From Agarivorans sp. TSD2052 (GTDB lineage: Bacteria; Pseudomonadota; Gammaproteobacteria; Enterobacterales; Celerinatantimonadaceae), in contig NZ_CP096670.1 of NCBI RefSeq assembly GCF_023238625.1, positions 2,593,501 through 2,657,500 of the forward strand: a stretch of 64,000 bases of DNA, in the 5' to 3' direction. Each line of letters opens with the position of its first letter. Position 1 is the stretch's first letter. The translations under genes were made by a program, and so were the position numbers. This document shows positions 9,159 to 16,835 of this stretch, piece by piece. The notes beneath the pieces were generated by a model. It searched no databases. It saw nothing but the letters and a program-made list of their open reading frames with translations, and was not told the DNA's origin.

Positions 9159-9779
9159 CTAAATAGCTGTGGGCTGCTTGACCAATAGCGCCTCTACAAT
9201 GTAGCGTTGCTCTGCCCCGCCACTGAGCTGATTAAAGGGATAACAGGTAATCAGGGTTAAGCGGTTATCGTCGCTAGGCGCCATAAAATGCGTATCGCTT
9301 TGATGAGCAACTTGAGTATTCACCACTTGATACAGTAATACGCCACCATTATTGTCTTCAACTTGCAGTAGATCGCCTTTATTTATGGCGGCTAAGTTAG
9401 CGAAGTGGGTATCGCGATGACCCGCTATCACGGTGTTGCCGACCTCACCTATGTTTGCCCCGCTCAATACTAAGCCAGGGCCAAAAGCCAAGGTGCGCCC
9501 CGACGCCCCCGCTAATACAAACACAGAGTCTACTTGGTGTTTGAAACCGATACTTTCTTGTTTTGTCACAAAACTAAGCTTGGCGACGGGGTAAGTATCG
9601 GCCCATTGCCAAGGTTTATGGGGTTGTTGGTCATCTAAGGTTTGCTGCCAAGCTTGAGCAATTAAAAATTGTGCTAAATAGGCCTTTGCTTGAATGTATG
9701 CGCCATGGCTTAACACTAACAAGCCAAGTAGAAACAACGCGCAAGGCACAGGGTGTTTTGCCAAAAAGCTGATGCTCAT
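9159..9779 (-). CDS. Class GN sortase of the Pds system
   Basis: A 206-residue Gram-negative sortase. An N-terminal membrane anchor (about residues 9-28) is followed by the sortase barrel, with His121 (AGHRDTHF), Cys179 (LTLITCYPF) and Arg192 (AEQRYIV) in the canonical catalytic order. Class GN enzymes usually occur as single copies beside one dedicated substrate, as here: the VIT/VWA protein with an LPQTS tail is encoded immediately upstream on the same strand. The ATG is preceded by an AAGGA box. The acceptor nucleophile used in a Gram-negative envelope is not known from sequence. Identification is firm; where the target ends up attached is open. Confidence 0.9.
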   Translation of the reverse strand: MSISFLAKHPVPCALFLLGLLVLSHGAYIQAKAYLAQFLIAQAWQQTLDDQQPHKPWQWADTYPVAKLSFVTKQESIGFKHQVDSVFVLAGASGRTLAFGPGLVLSGANIGEVGNTVIAGHRDTHFANLAAINKGDLLQVEDNNGGVLLYQVVNTQVAHQSDTHFMAPSDDNRLTLITCYPFNQLSGGAEQRYIVEALLVKQPTAI

Positions 9780-9844
9780 ATCAAATCCTTACAGTTAGGC
9801 AATGGTATCTGAGGTGAAAAGGTAGGGGCTGTAGGGGCTGGCTA

Positions 9845-9870
9845 ATGCGGGCCTAGCTTGGTGCCCGCAT
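9845..9870 (-). terminator. Hairpin between sortase-target and sortase genes
   Basis: An 8-bp GC-rich stem (9845-9852 with 9863-9870) with a 10-nt loop lies in the 114-base gap between the target gene and the sortase gene. No T-run follows. It could attenuate transcription or set an mRNA boundary so that target and enzyme are made in unequal amounts. A 9-base direct repeat (GTAGGGGCT, twice) lies beside it at about 9822-9840. Confidence 0.4.
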
Positions 9871-9893
9871 CAACGCATTGAGCCATTAGCGGG

Positions 9894-12110
9894 TCAACGC
9901 TGCTGCAACGGTGGATTTGCGCCAGCCCTACCTTGTTGATAAATCAATCCAAGTGCCACCATTAACAGCAGCAATCCAACTAGCATGGTTAATCGGCTAG
10001 AGGTAGACGTTTGGGGTAATACGCCACCCGCTTGCCAACCTTTAGGCATGCCCCCATCAAGCTGTTTGTCTAGCGCAGTTATCCCCTGAGGTTTAGCAGG
10101 GCTTAAGTCTACGGCCACCAAACTTGTTTGCGAGCTAACTAAATGATATTTAAGTGCCAGCGCTAATACTTGCTTGTCTACTCGCGGCTTATTGGCAGCG
10201 TTTTTATTTAACTCTAAGGCGGCGATCTGTTGACGCGCCCACAATAAATCTAAGCCTGCGACTTGTTGACTAGCTGGATAATTAGCACTTTGCAGATTGA
10301 CATTACGCTGCCAGAATTGCTCTCCAATATTGCCGCTAATCACCAATTGTTGCTGCGAGCCACTCGCGAATTTAATGCTCACCATCAAAGGTTGGCCGCG
10401 ATACACATCAGGGATATTGGCAGGCCAGTATTCAGGCACGGTACCGTCGCTAAAGGCAAGTTGAACGTCACTCACTACCGGGTGCGCGATTTTCTCAAAC
10501 AAGCTAGTGACTTTGTGTTTAACTTCACTCTGCTTACCAATATAGGTGAACGTGCCCTTACCTAGCTCGGCGGCGCGTTGCATAAAGTGGGAATTGGGTG
10601 CTGAACCGATCCCAATGGTAAATAAGCGGCTATCACCCAGTTGGTTATTGATGAGCTCAAACAACGCGGCTTCATTACTCACCGAGCCATCGGTAATAAA
10701 GATCACTTGGCGTAACCGTTTCTGTGATTGCTCATTCTGCTTGGCATCGCTTAGTGCTACCTGTAATGCGCCAAACATTTCGGTGCCGCCATCAGCGCGT
10801 AAGCCGTTAATAAATGCTTTGGCTTGGTACAAATTGTGACTATTAGCCACAACGGATTTAGCCAGAAAGCGGCGGTAGTTCGAATTAAACTCAATAATAT
10901 TGAAATAATCGTTACTGTCTAAGCCGCGTAAGGCCTCATGCAACGCCTCTCTGGCTTGAATCATTGACTCACCCGACATAGATCCAGAGGTATCTATCAC
11001 CAACACTAGCTCACGCGGCACATTAAGTAGATCGGCCTTATCGCCTTGCGGAGGCATAAGCATTAGCAGCGCGTAATCGTCTTTGTTTAACTGACCACGG
11101 GGTTGATGAGTAAGCCCATGCTGACTGTACACCGCGGCCTCGGGTCGCGAACCAATAATAGGTCGCCATTTCAATACAAAGTCACGATTAGCATCAGTGT
11201 TTAATAAGCGAATATCGATGCTGCCATCATCGCGTACTGTCTTAGCAATAGGATGATATTCACTTTGCAAGGTGTCTAACTCAAAGCCGCTATTTAGGGA
11301 AATGTGTATATTTGCCTTTAACGGAGGTGTTTGTTGCTCAGCTTGTGCATATTGGCGAAAGCTATGCTGCATTAGTTGCACAACATCATCATAACGACTG
11401 CTAGGCGATGGCTGATATGACTGCTCCATCAACGAAGCAAGCGACAAACTGTTGCCTTGCTCATCAGTCAAACTATTTGCCATTTGGTCTCTAAATATTT
11501 GCGGTGTATAACGCGGATTAACTACCATAGGAAAACGCAAACTAAACTCCCCATCCTGGTATGCCACTTGTTGCTGATAACTAATGGTGACTTTCAGCGT
11601 TTCATTAGGGCCAAGGTTGGCTACCGCTGTAGTGAAAATATTAGGTCGCAATTGCTCAACTAAACTTGCTCGCTTACCTTCTCTCTTAGCCGTGTCAAAG
11701 GTGCGTTTAGCTTGTTGTTTCTCTTGAATTTGGCCTTCTATTTCGCGCTCACCAATAATAAGCTGCATTTGATCAACCGCAGCTTGATTAGGCAAAGGAA
11801 ACATATAAGTGCCATTTACCCAATCTTGGCTTTGGTTAACAAAGGTTTGGCTTAGCGTCACTCGGTTGGTTAATCCTGATACTGTCATTTCAACGTCAGT
11901 ATGCAGGGGTAAACGCTGTTGGCGTTGGCCATTTGCGTCAATAAACACTAAGCTGCCTTGGCGTATTTCATCCCGTTCTGCGGCTTGTTTGTCACCTTGC
12001 TCTGCAGCTTGGCTGGGCGACATAAAAGCCGCCCATAACACAATGATGGCACCACCAACCGAAACGCTATGGCAGAAATGAGTGGCTGTACGTACTACAT
12101 CAATTTTCAT
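9894..12110 (-). CDS. Sortase target protein with VIT and VWA domains
   Basis: A 738-residue protein of the 'marine proteobacterial sortase target' type. It has a signal peptide, then a VIT domain (about 50-180), then a von Willebrand A domain (about 365-540) with an intact MIDAS motif DTSGSMSG near residue 372. Residues 698-702 are LPQTS, followed by a hydrophobic helix and a basic tail (GRAGANPPLQQR). That is a sorting signal variant of LPXTG. A strong GGGAGG ribosome-binding site precedes the ATG. VIT/VWA proteins resemble inter-alpha-trypsin inhibitor heavy chains and suggest metal-dependent adhesion. It lies between pdsO and the sortase, all on one strand. Confidence 0.9.
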   Translation of the reverse strand: MKIDVVRTATHFCHSVSVGGAIIVLWAAFMSPSQAAEQGDKQAAERDEIRQGSLVFIDANGQRQQRLPLHTDVEMTVSGLTNRVTLSQTFVNQSQDWVNGTYMFPLPNQAAVDQMQLIIGEREIEGQIQEKQQAKRTFDTAKREGKRASLVEQLRPNIFTTAVANLGPNETLKVTISYQQQVAYQDGEFSLRFPMVVNPRYTPQIFRDQMANSLTDEQGNSLSLASLMEQSYQPSPSSRYDDVVQLMQHSFRQYAQAEQQTPPLKANIHISLNSGFELDTLQSEYHPIAKTVRDDGSIDIRLLNTDANRDFVLKWRPIIGSRPEAAVYSQHGLTHQPRGQLNKDDYALLMLMPPQGDKADLLNVPRELVLVIDTSGSMSGESMIQAREALHEALRGLDSNDYFNIIEFNSNYRRFLAKSVVANSHNLYQAKAFINGLRADGGTEMFGALQVALSDAKQNEQSQKRLRQVIFITDGSVSNEAALFELINNQLGDSRLFTIGIGSAPNSHFMQRAAELGKGTFTYIGKQSEVKHKVTSLFEKIAHPVVSDVQLAFSDGTVPEYWPANIPDVYRGQPLMVSIKFASGSQQQLVISGNIGEQFWQRNVNLQSANYPASQQVAGLDLLWARQQIAALELNKNAANKPRVDKQVLALALKYHLVSSQTSLVAVDLSPAKPQGITALDKQLDGGMPKGWQAGGVLPQTSTSSRLTMLVGLLLLMVALGLIYQQGRAGANPPLQQR

Positions 12111-12136
12111 TAGGCTACCTCCCTTAGCAATAGTGA

Positions 12137-12880
12137 TTATTGGGCTGCTAACATGCCGCGCTCAGACATCAGTTTTAAGGTGACTCGGCGGTCAAAAAAG
12201 TTATTTTCTAAGTTAGCTTCAGCGCTTAATGGCGCACTATCACCAAAGGCTTGCGAATTAAGTCGAGACTCTGCGATACCTTGGTTGATCAAATAGCTTC
12301 TCACTTCCGCTAAACGCTGCTCAGATAATGCTTGGTTGTAACTTGAGTCTCCTTGGCGATCGGCATAGCCGGTTAAATTGAGCTGTAAGTCTGGCGATAG
12401 CGACATTGCGTATACGACGTCATCTAATTGCTGTTTAAAGTGAGGTTCTATTAGCGATGAGCCGGTTTTAAACTGTACGTTTAGACCAATGGCTAACTCT
12501 TCTAGTTTTTGCTGCTGAGCCTCTTTCAATTGCTCTAACTGTGAGTTGAGCCGCACGTGCTGCTGAGTAAGAGACTCAAGTTGTTCGCTACGTTGAGCCA
12601 GTACTTGTATCTCATCTTGCTGCTGACTCAACTGCAATTGTTGAGCACCAAGCTCTTGCTCGTCGGCGACCGATTTACCAATCCACACCCCGGTAAACCC
12701 ACCAATAAACGCGCCAACGGGGCCGCCAACCAAAGCACCGATCGCCGCGCCAGAGCCAAAACCAATCATTTCTGTTTTGCCGTTGCGGCTGATGGTTTGA
12801 TCTGAACTTTCGCTAGCGATGGTGGCATTAGATAAGCTAAGGGTGCTGATAACGGCTAAGGCAATTAGATGCTTTTTCAT
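12137..12880 (-). CDS. pdsO: PdsO, OmpA-family protein of the dedicated sortase system
   Basis: A 247-residue protein. A signal peptide is followed by a glycine-zipper segment (about residues 41-72, GSGAAIGALVGGPVGAFIGG) that may insert in a membrane. A Gln/Leu-rich coiled coil (about 75-130) and a C-terminal OmpA-type peptidoglycan-binding domain (LTGYADRQGDSSYNQALSEQR) follow. This order, next to a class GN sortase and its single target, defines PdsO. It is first in the minus-strand pdsO-target-sortase operon and divergent from pdsR. An AAGGA box precedes its start. PdsO may hold the target near the cell wall or outer membrane, but that is inference. Confidence 0.88.
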   Translation of the reverse strand: MKKHLIALAVISTLSLSNATIASESSDQTISRNGKTEMIGFGSGAAIGALVGGPVGAFIGGFTGVWIGKSVADEQELGAQQLQLSQQQDEIQVLAQRSEQLESLTQQHVRLNSQLEQLKEAQQQKLEELAIGLNVQFKTGSSLIEPHFKQQLDDVVYAMSLSPDLQLNLTGYADRQGDSSYNQALSEQRLAEVRSYLINQGIAESRLNSQAFGDSAPLSAEANLENNFFDRRVTLKLMSERGMLAAQ

Positions 12881-13113
12881 GGAATGTTTCCTTTTCAGTA
12901 TGGTTAATCAGTGAGTTGATTAGATTGGCTTGGATGCGCCAAGCCTTTCGATGACTTCATTAAACAGGACTGAAATGGCACTGAGGGGCGTTAAAAGTGG
13001 CAGTTCGCTTATCAATTGTGGCAACAAAATGGCAATTTGCCTCAGCCCACCAAAGTGCTGAGAAAATCATGTATAGTCTATGCAAGTCAGCAGCTTATAA
13101 CTTAGTAAAAACC
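12881..13113. promoter_or_regulatory. Divergent promoter region pdsO / pdsR
   Basis: This 233-base gap separates pdsO and the sortase operon from pdsR-pdsS. It contains a 7-bp inverted repeat with a 5-nt loop (12927-12933 with 12939-12945). PdsR is an OmpR-type regulator encoded next to it, so it is the natural candidate to bind here. No direct-repeat operator could be fixed by eye. Confidence 0.4.
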
Positions 13114-13806
13114 ATGAAACGAATTGCTATCGTAGAAGATGAAGCGGCCATCCGCGAAAACTACAAAGACGTATTACAGCAACAAGGCTATAGCGTGCAA
13201 GCTTATGCCAATCGCCCTAGTGCATTGGCCGCCTTTACCACCCGTTTGCCTGATTTGGCTATTATTGATATTGGCCTAGAAGATGAAATCGACGGCGGCT
13301 TTTCGTTGTGCCAATCGCTGCGCGCCATGTCGAGCAGCTTGCCGATTATTTTCCTTACCGCGCGTGACAGTGATTTTGACACCGTATGTGGTTTACGTTT
13401 AGGGGCCGATGACTACCTCACCAAAGATATTAGTTTTCCGCATTTGGTGGCTCGCATCGCCGCCTTATTTCGCCGCTCGGAATTATTAGGTGCTGCGCAG
13501 TTAGAAGATAACCTGCTAGAGCGTGGCCCTTTAGCGATTGACGGAAATCGCATGCAAGTATTGTGGAATCAACAAACCATTGAGCTTACAGTGACCGAAT
13601 TTTGGATGGTGCATGCGTTAGCAAAACGCCCAGGTCATGTGCGCAGCCGCCAAGAACTAATGACCGAAGCCAAGATTTTTGTTGATGACAGCACCATTAC
13701 TTCGCACGTAAAGCGCATTCGTAAAAAGTTCTTAGTGGTTGACCCAAACTTTGAGTGTATAGACACCGTGTATGGAATGGGTTATCGCTGGGACAGTGTT
13801 GCCTAA
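13114..13806 (+). CDS. pdsR: PdsR, OmpR-type response regulator of the sortase system
   Basis: A 230-residue response regulator. The receiver domain begins KRIAIVEDEAAIRENY, with acidic residues E8/D9, the phospho-acceptor Asp in LAIIDIGLED (about residue 52) and the conserved Lys in YLTKDISF. The C-terminal winged helix contains LTVTEFWMVHALA and ends YGMGYRW, as in OmpR/PhoB regulators. The open frame extends upstream to 12997, but ATG 13114 gives the standard receiver N-terminus. The stop overlaps the start of pdsS by one base (TAATG). It faces away from the sortase operon and presumably controls it. Confidence 0.88.
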   Translation: MKRIAIVEDEAAIRENYKDVLQQQGYSVQAYANRPSALAAFTTRLPDLAIIDIGLEDEIDGGFSLCQSLRAMSSSLPIIFLTARDSDFDTVCGLRLGADDYLTKDISFPHLVARIAALFRRSELLGAAQLEDNLLERGPLAIDGNRMQVLWNQQTIELTVTEFWMVHALAKRPGHVRSRQELMTEAKIFVDDSTITSHVKRIRKKFLVVDPNFECIDTVYGMGYRWDSVA

Positions 13807-15968
13807 TGCTACCGGTATTGCCTATAGGCCTTCGTGCTAAAGTCACCATTTTGTCACTATTTCTACTGTGTTTACCGTGGCTGGGTTACCAGTACGTATG
13901 GGAAATGGAAAAATACCTACGCCTAGGCCAAGAAAAAACCTTAGAAGGCACCACTCAGGCCCTCGCTACCGCCCTGCACGAGCGCCCCAAACTGTTTAAT
14001 AGCCAAGCCAGCTTTTTAAGCCAAGTACAAAAAGGCCGAGATTTATACGCCTACCCGCTTTCTGGGCCAATACAACTAGACGGAAAACTAAACGACTGGC
14101 AAGATTACCAACACCGCATGCTGCGCTATGGCGAAGACCATGTCATTTATCAAGCCGATCCCGATACCCCTATTACTAGCGAATTTACCCACATGGTGGG
14201 TAAATTTGGCCGTTATTTATATGCCTACTTTGAAGTCACCGACCAAGATGTTGTTTATCGCGGTAAAAATACCCTGCGTGTTGATAACAATGACCATTTA
14301 GCCATAGCCACACTCGCACCCGACGGCGAGTTTAGGCGCTACATTGTAGCCACCACCGAAGATGGCTGGATTAACGCCTTTGAATTACCGTTAGACCCAA
14401 GCCTAAATACCCCAGTAAAACCTGAGGTAAAAATTCAAGGCCAATGGTTAAAAACGCCTAAGGGCTACAATATTGAACTGCGGATCCCTTTGTCTATGGT
14501 AGGCAGTAAGCTGGGCTTTTCTATCTACGATATTAACCGTACGCCTAAACGTGAGTTGGTGTCGGTAGTTGGCACATCAGCACTCGATACCGTAGATAAC
14601 TTGGGTACGGTGTTGGTGCCCTCCCCTGAGATAGAAAGCATCATTAAAGGCATGAGCCACAATAGCTCGCGCATTTGGGTGGTGGATAAACATGGGCGGG
14701 TATTGGCTAAATCTGGGGATATTCGCAGTACTAAAAGCATTTGGGCGCGTAGTTTAAGCCCTGAAAACAGCGACTCTTGGTGGAGCCAATTTACCAAACA
14801 ATACCTGCACCCCTTGTACTACAAAATACTCACCAAGCCGCCGCAAGATTTTGTTGATTCTTTGCAAGACTCTACCCAACTAGAAGGTAGCCATATTCAA
14901 CAAGCCCTTAGCGGAAAACCCGGCTCTACTTGGCGTTTAACCCCCGATGGTCGAGCAGTGGTATTAGCCGCTGCCAGCCCCATATGGATAGACGATAAAG
15001 TCATGGGCGTGGTGGTGGCCGAAGAAACCACCAACGGCATTCGCACCTTGCGTAACCGCGCTTTAGAGCGCCTATTTAACATTATTTTGTTGGTGATGGG
15101 CGTGGGTACTTTATCGCTATTTTTGTTTGCCTCAAGCATTTCTAGCCGTATCCGTAAATTACGCGACCAAGCAGAAAAAGCCATTGATAGCCAAGGGCGA
15201 GTAACTGCTACCTTACCCGATTCAAAAGACCGTGACGAGATTGGCGATTTGTCTCGTAGCTTTGCCAGCATAGTTAGCCGTTTAAGCCAATACACCCACT
15301 ATTTAGAAAATATGTCTTCGCGCTTATCTCATGAATTGCGCACACCTGTTGCTGTAGTGCGATCTTCTCTGGAGCACTTAAACCTGCAAACGCTTGATCA
15401 AGATACCCAAAAATACGTAGATAGAGCCCAAGAAGGGGTGAACCGTTTAAACATGATCCTCAACAACATGAGTGAAGCAACACGGCTAGAACAAAGCCTG
15501 TCGCAGGCCGAAACCAGCACCTTTCCGTTGTCTAAAGTGGTGTCTGGTTGTATGCAGGGTTACCAATATACTTACCCAGAACAAGCCTTTGATTGCAACA
15601 TAAGCCCTAATACACTCAATATTGTTGGCGTACCCGAGTATATCGCCCAACTAATGGACAAGTTAGTGGCCAACGCCATGGAATTCAGCTTGCCAGACAA
15701 ACCTATTACCGTGAGTTTTCAACAAGACAACAAAGATGCCGTATTGCTGATTAGCAACCATGGTCCCACCCTGCCTGATAACATGGTTGAACAAATATTT
15801 GAGTCGATGGTGTCTATTCGTAGCCAACAAGCCCAACAAAAACCACACTTAGGGTTGGGCCTGTACATAGCACGGTTAATTGCCGAGTTTCATGGTGGCA
15901 CAATAAGCGCGCGAAACTTTACCGATAACAGTGGCGTTGAGTTTTGTGTAAGGCTGCCTTTAGGGTAA
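13806..15968 (+). CDS. pdsS: PdsS, sortase-system sensor histidine kinase
   Basis: A 720-residue membrane kinase. The first helix is near residues 12-30. The large extracytoplasmic region contains a segment (about 85-290) opening LDGKLNDWQDY and rich in beta strands; it resembles a CBM9/DOMON-like carbohydrate-binding fold. A second helix (about 415-440), HAMP, the phospho-acceptor motif SRLSHELRTP (His near 509) and an ATPase domain with N-box NAMEF and LGLGLYIARL follow. A longer frame opens at 13755, but ATG 13806 overlaps the pdsR stop and gives a clean signal anchor. The ligand is unknown. A sugar or polysaccharide is a reasonable guess from the sensor fold. Confidence 0.87.
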   Translation: MLPVLPIGLRAKVTILSLFLLCLPWLGYQYVWEMEKYLRLGQEKTLEGTTQALATALHERPKLFNSQASFLSQVQKGRDLYAYPLSGPIQLDGKLNDWQDYQHRMLRYGEDHVIYQADPDTPITSEFTHMVGKFGRYLYAYFEVTDQDVVYRGKNTLRVDNNDHLAIATLAPDGEFRRYIVATTEDGWINAFELPLDPSLNTPVKPEVKIQGQWLKTPKGYNIELRIPLSMVGSKLGFSIYDINRTPKRELVSVVGTSALDTVDNLGTVLVPSPEIESIIKGMSHNSSRIWVVDKHGRVLAKSGDIRSTKSIWARSLSPENSDSWWSQFTKQYLHPLYYKILTKPPQDFVDSLQDSTQLEGSHIQQALSGKPGSTWRLTPDGRAVVLAAASPIWIDDKVMGVVVAEETTNGIRTLRNRALERLFNIILLVMGVGTLSLFLFASSISSRIRKLRDQAEKAIDSQGRVTATLPDSKDRDEIGDLSRSFASIVSRLSQYTHYLENMSSRLSHELRTPVAVVRSSLEHLNLQTLDQDTQKYVDRAQEGVNRLNMILNNMSEATRLEQSLSQAETSTFPLSKVVSGCMQGYQYTYPEQAFDCNISPNTLNIVGVPEYIAQLMDKLVANAMEFSLPDKPITVSFQQDNKDAVLLISNHGPTLPDNMVEQIFESMVSIRSQQAQQKPHLGLGLYIARLIAEFHGGTISARNFTDNSGVEFCVRLPLG

Positions 15969-16338
15969 CAGTTAGCACACTGAATTTGAGCGCTAACAAA
16001 AGCAACAATCTATAGTTAGGCTGCTTGTTCAAGTGCCTGTTTATAGGGCCAGAAATAATTTGCTGGCTCATTTTTGCACCGTTACGTGTTACAATTCCCT
16101 CTGGTCTACTCCTAATAAACCTATGCACCCATATTTTGTGGGCAAATCTCTTAGGAGTACACACAGGTGATTTGTAATTCCTCCTTTCCACAAGGGCTCG
16201 CATCCTTTTATGCTGATTTTTTTGTTACTTTAGAGCTAGGCGGCTGATGTAGCTTAGAAAAGGTGATAATCTTTTTTAATTCAATGACAAGAGGAAAAAT
16301 TCCTTGTTTAAACAATGCACTTTTCCTCTTAAGAAGCT
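15969..16338. other. Non-coding stretch left of the cassette cluster
   Basis: About 370 bases with no credible gene but several inverted repeats. These include a 53-nt imperfect hairpin at 16107-16159 and a second hairpin at 16289-16330 just before the first cassette. It could be a degraded attC, a cassette remnant, or the former junction of the cluster. No integrase gene or fragment was found in any frame. Confidence 0.5.
16107..16159. repeat. Unexplained 53-nt hairpin
   Basis: A perfect 9-bp outer arm (16107-16115 TACTCCTAA with 16151-16159 TTAGGAGTA) encloses a second pairing of CCCA (16128-16131) with TGGG (16139-16142). No T-run follows, so it does not look like a normal terminator. It could be a structured recombination site, a small transposon end pair or an RNA element. 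Confidence 0.5.
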
Positions 16339-16345
16339 GTTATGC
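16289..16345 (+). repeat. Degenerate recombination site or hairpin at left end of cassette 1
   Basis: A perfect 10-bp stem (16289-16298 AAGAGGAAAA with 16321-16330) encloses an inner 12-base palindrome TTGTTTAAACAA (16304-16315). Nine bases later comes the core-site sequence GTTATGC (16339-16345), which contains the ATG of the first cassette gene. The matching left core box is degenerate. This may be a decayed attC or an attI-like insertion point. Confidence 0.45.
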
Positions 16346-16722
16346 GATATATGGAATTTCAAACTCTCACCAATAAAGTAAATGAAGGCAAGGCACTAAT
16401 CTACATGTGGGAAATCCATGGCGAAGATGGTGCCCTTACTGGTTGCTATTTAGGCAAAGCCAAAGGTGGTAGTAAAAGGCCAAAGAGGCACTACAAGAGA
16501 AATGTTCGCCGCCTTCTACAAAATCAACCATATCGGAAGTCAAATCCCGAAGGCTATAGAAAAGTGCATCGTGCCTTAGCTGAAGCTACTCGTTGTGGCC
16601 ATAGAATCACTTTATCTTTCCTTTGCAACATCTCGGAATCTGAGAATATAAATGACATCGAACAGCGGCTTATTAAAGAGCATGACTGTCAAGGTAATAA
16701 AAGCTGGCAATTAAATGGCTAG
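16342..16722 (+). CDS. Cassette gene 1: possible GIY-YIG-like protein
   Basis: A basic protein of 126 residues. Its start codon lies inside the integron core sequence GTTATGC and its stop lies one base before the next attC-like site, a layout typical of gene cassettes. Residues IY (20-21), YLGK (36-39), RPKRHY (46-51), a Glu in IEQRLIKEH (Glu107) and a near-terminal Asn (125) occur in the order expected of GIY-YIG nucleases. The spacing between the first two is longer than usual because of an acidic loop (EIHGEDGALTG). I do not recognise a specific family. A nuclease-like role is a hypothesis; a divergent unknown cassette protein is the alternative. Confidence 0.65.
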   Translation: MRYMEFQTLTNKVNEGKALIYMWEIHGEDGALTGCYLGKAKGGSKRPKRHYKRNVRRLLQNQPYRKSNPEGYRKVHRALAEATRCGHRITLSFLCNISESENINDIEQRLIKEHDCQGNKSWQLNG

Positions 16723-16723
16723 C

Positions 16724-16811
16724 GCATAACAAGGCAATGAAAGATCACCGGTAAACATAAACCGGCTCGTCGCCAATACGTAGGTTGCTCTTTGTGTTGC
16801 GGCGTTATGTG
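16724..16811 (+). repeat. attC-like recombination site 1
   Basis: An 88-bp element bounded by GCATAAC (16724-16730) and GTTATGT (16805-16811), matching the inverse-core and core boxes of integron attC sites. Inside, GGCAA (16733-16737) mirrors TTGCG near the right end, and further imperfect pairing (AAGA with TCTT) continues inward to a central CCGGT/ACCGG hairpin. It starts just after the stop of cassette gene 1, as attC sites do. The arms are less perfect than in site 2. Confidence 0.7.
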
Positions 16812-16835
16812 CCACTTGGACCTGAAGTGAGTTAA

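Noticed and set aside
14897-15295. A 132-residue minus-strand frame inside pdsS
   Set aside because: It is fully antisense to the membrane helix and HAMP region of a well-supported kinase.
15971-16021. GTTAGC, GCTAAC and GTTAGGC near the pdsS stop as another attC
   Set aside because: GTTAGGC fits the core box, but its possible partners are too close together and no long arm pairing exists. At best it is a decayed site.
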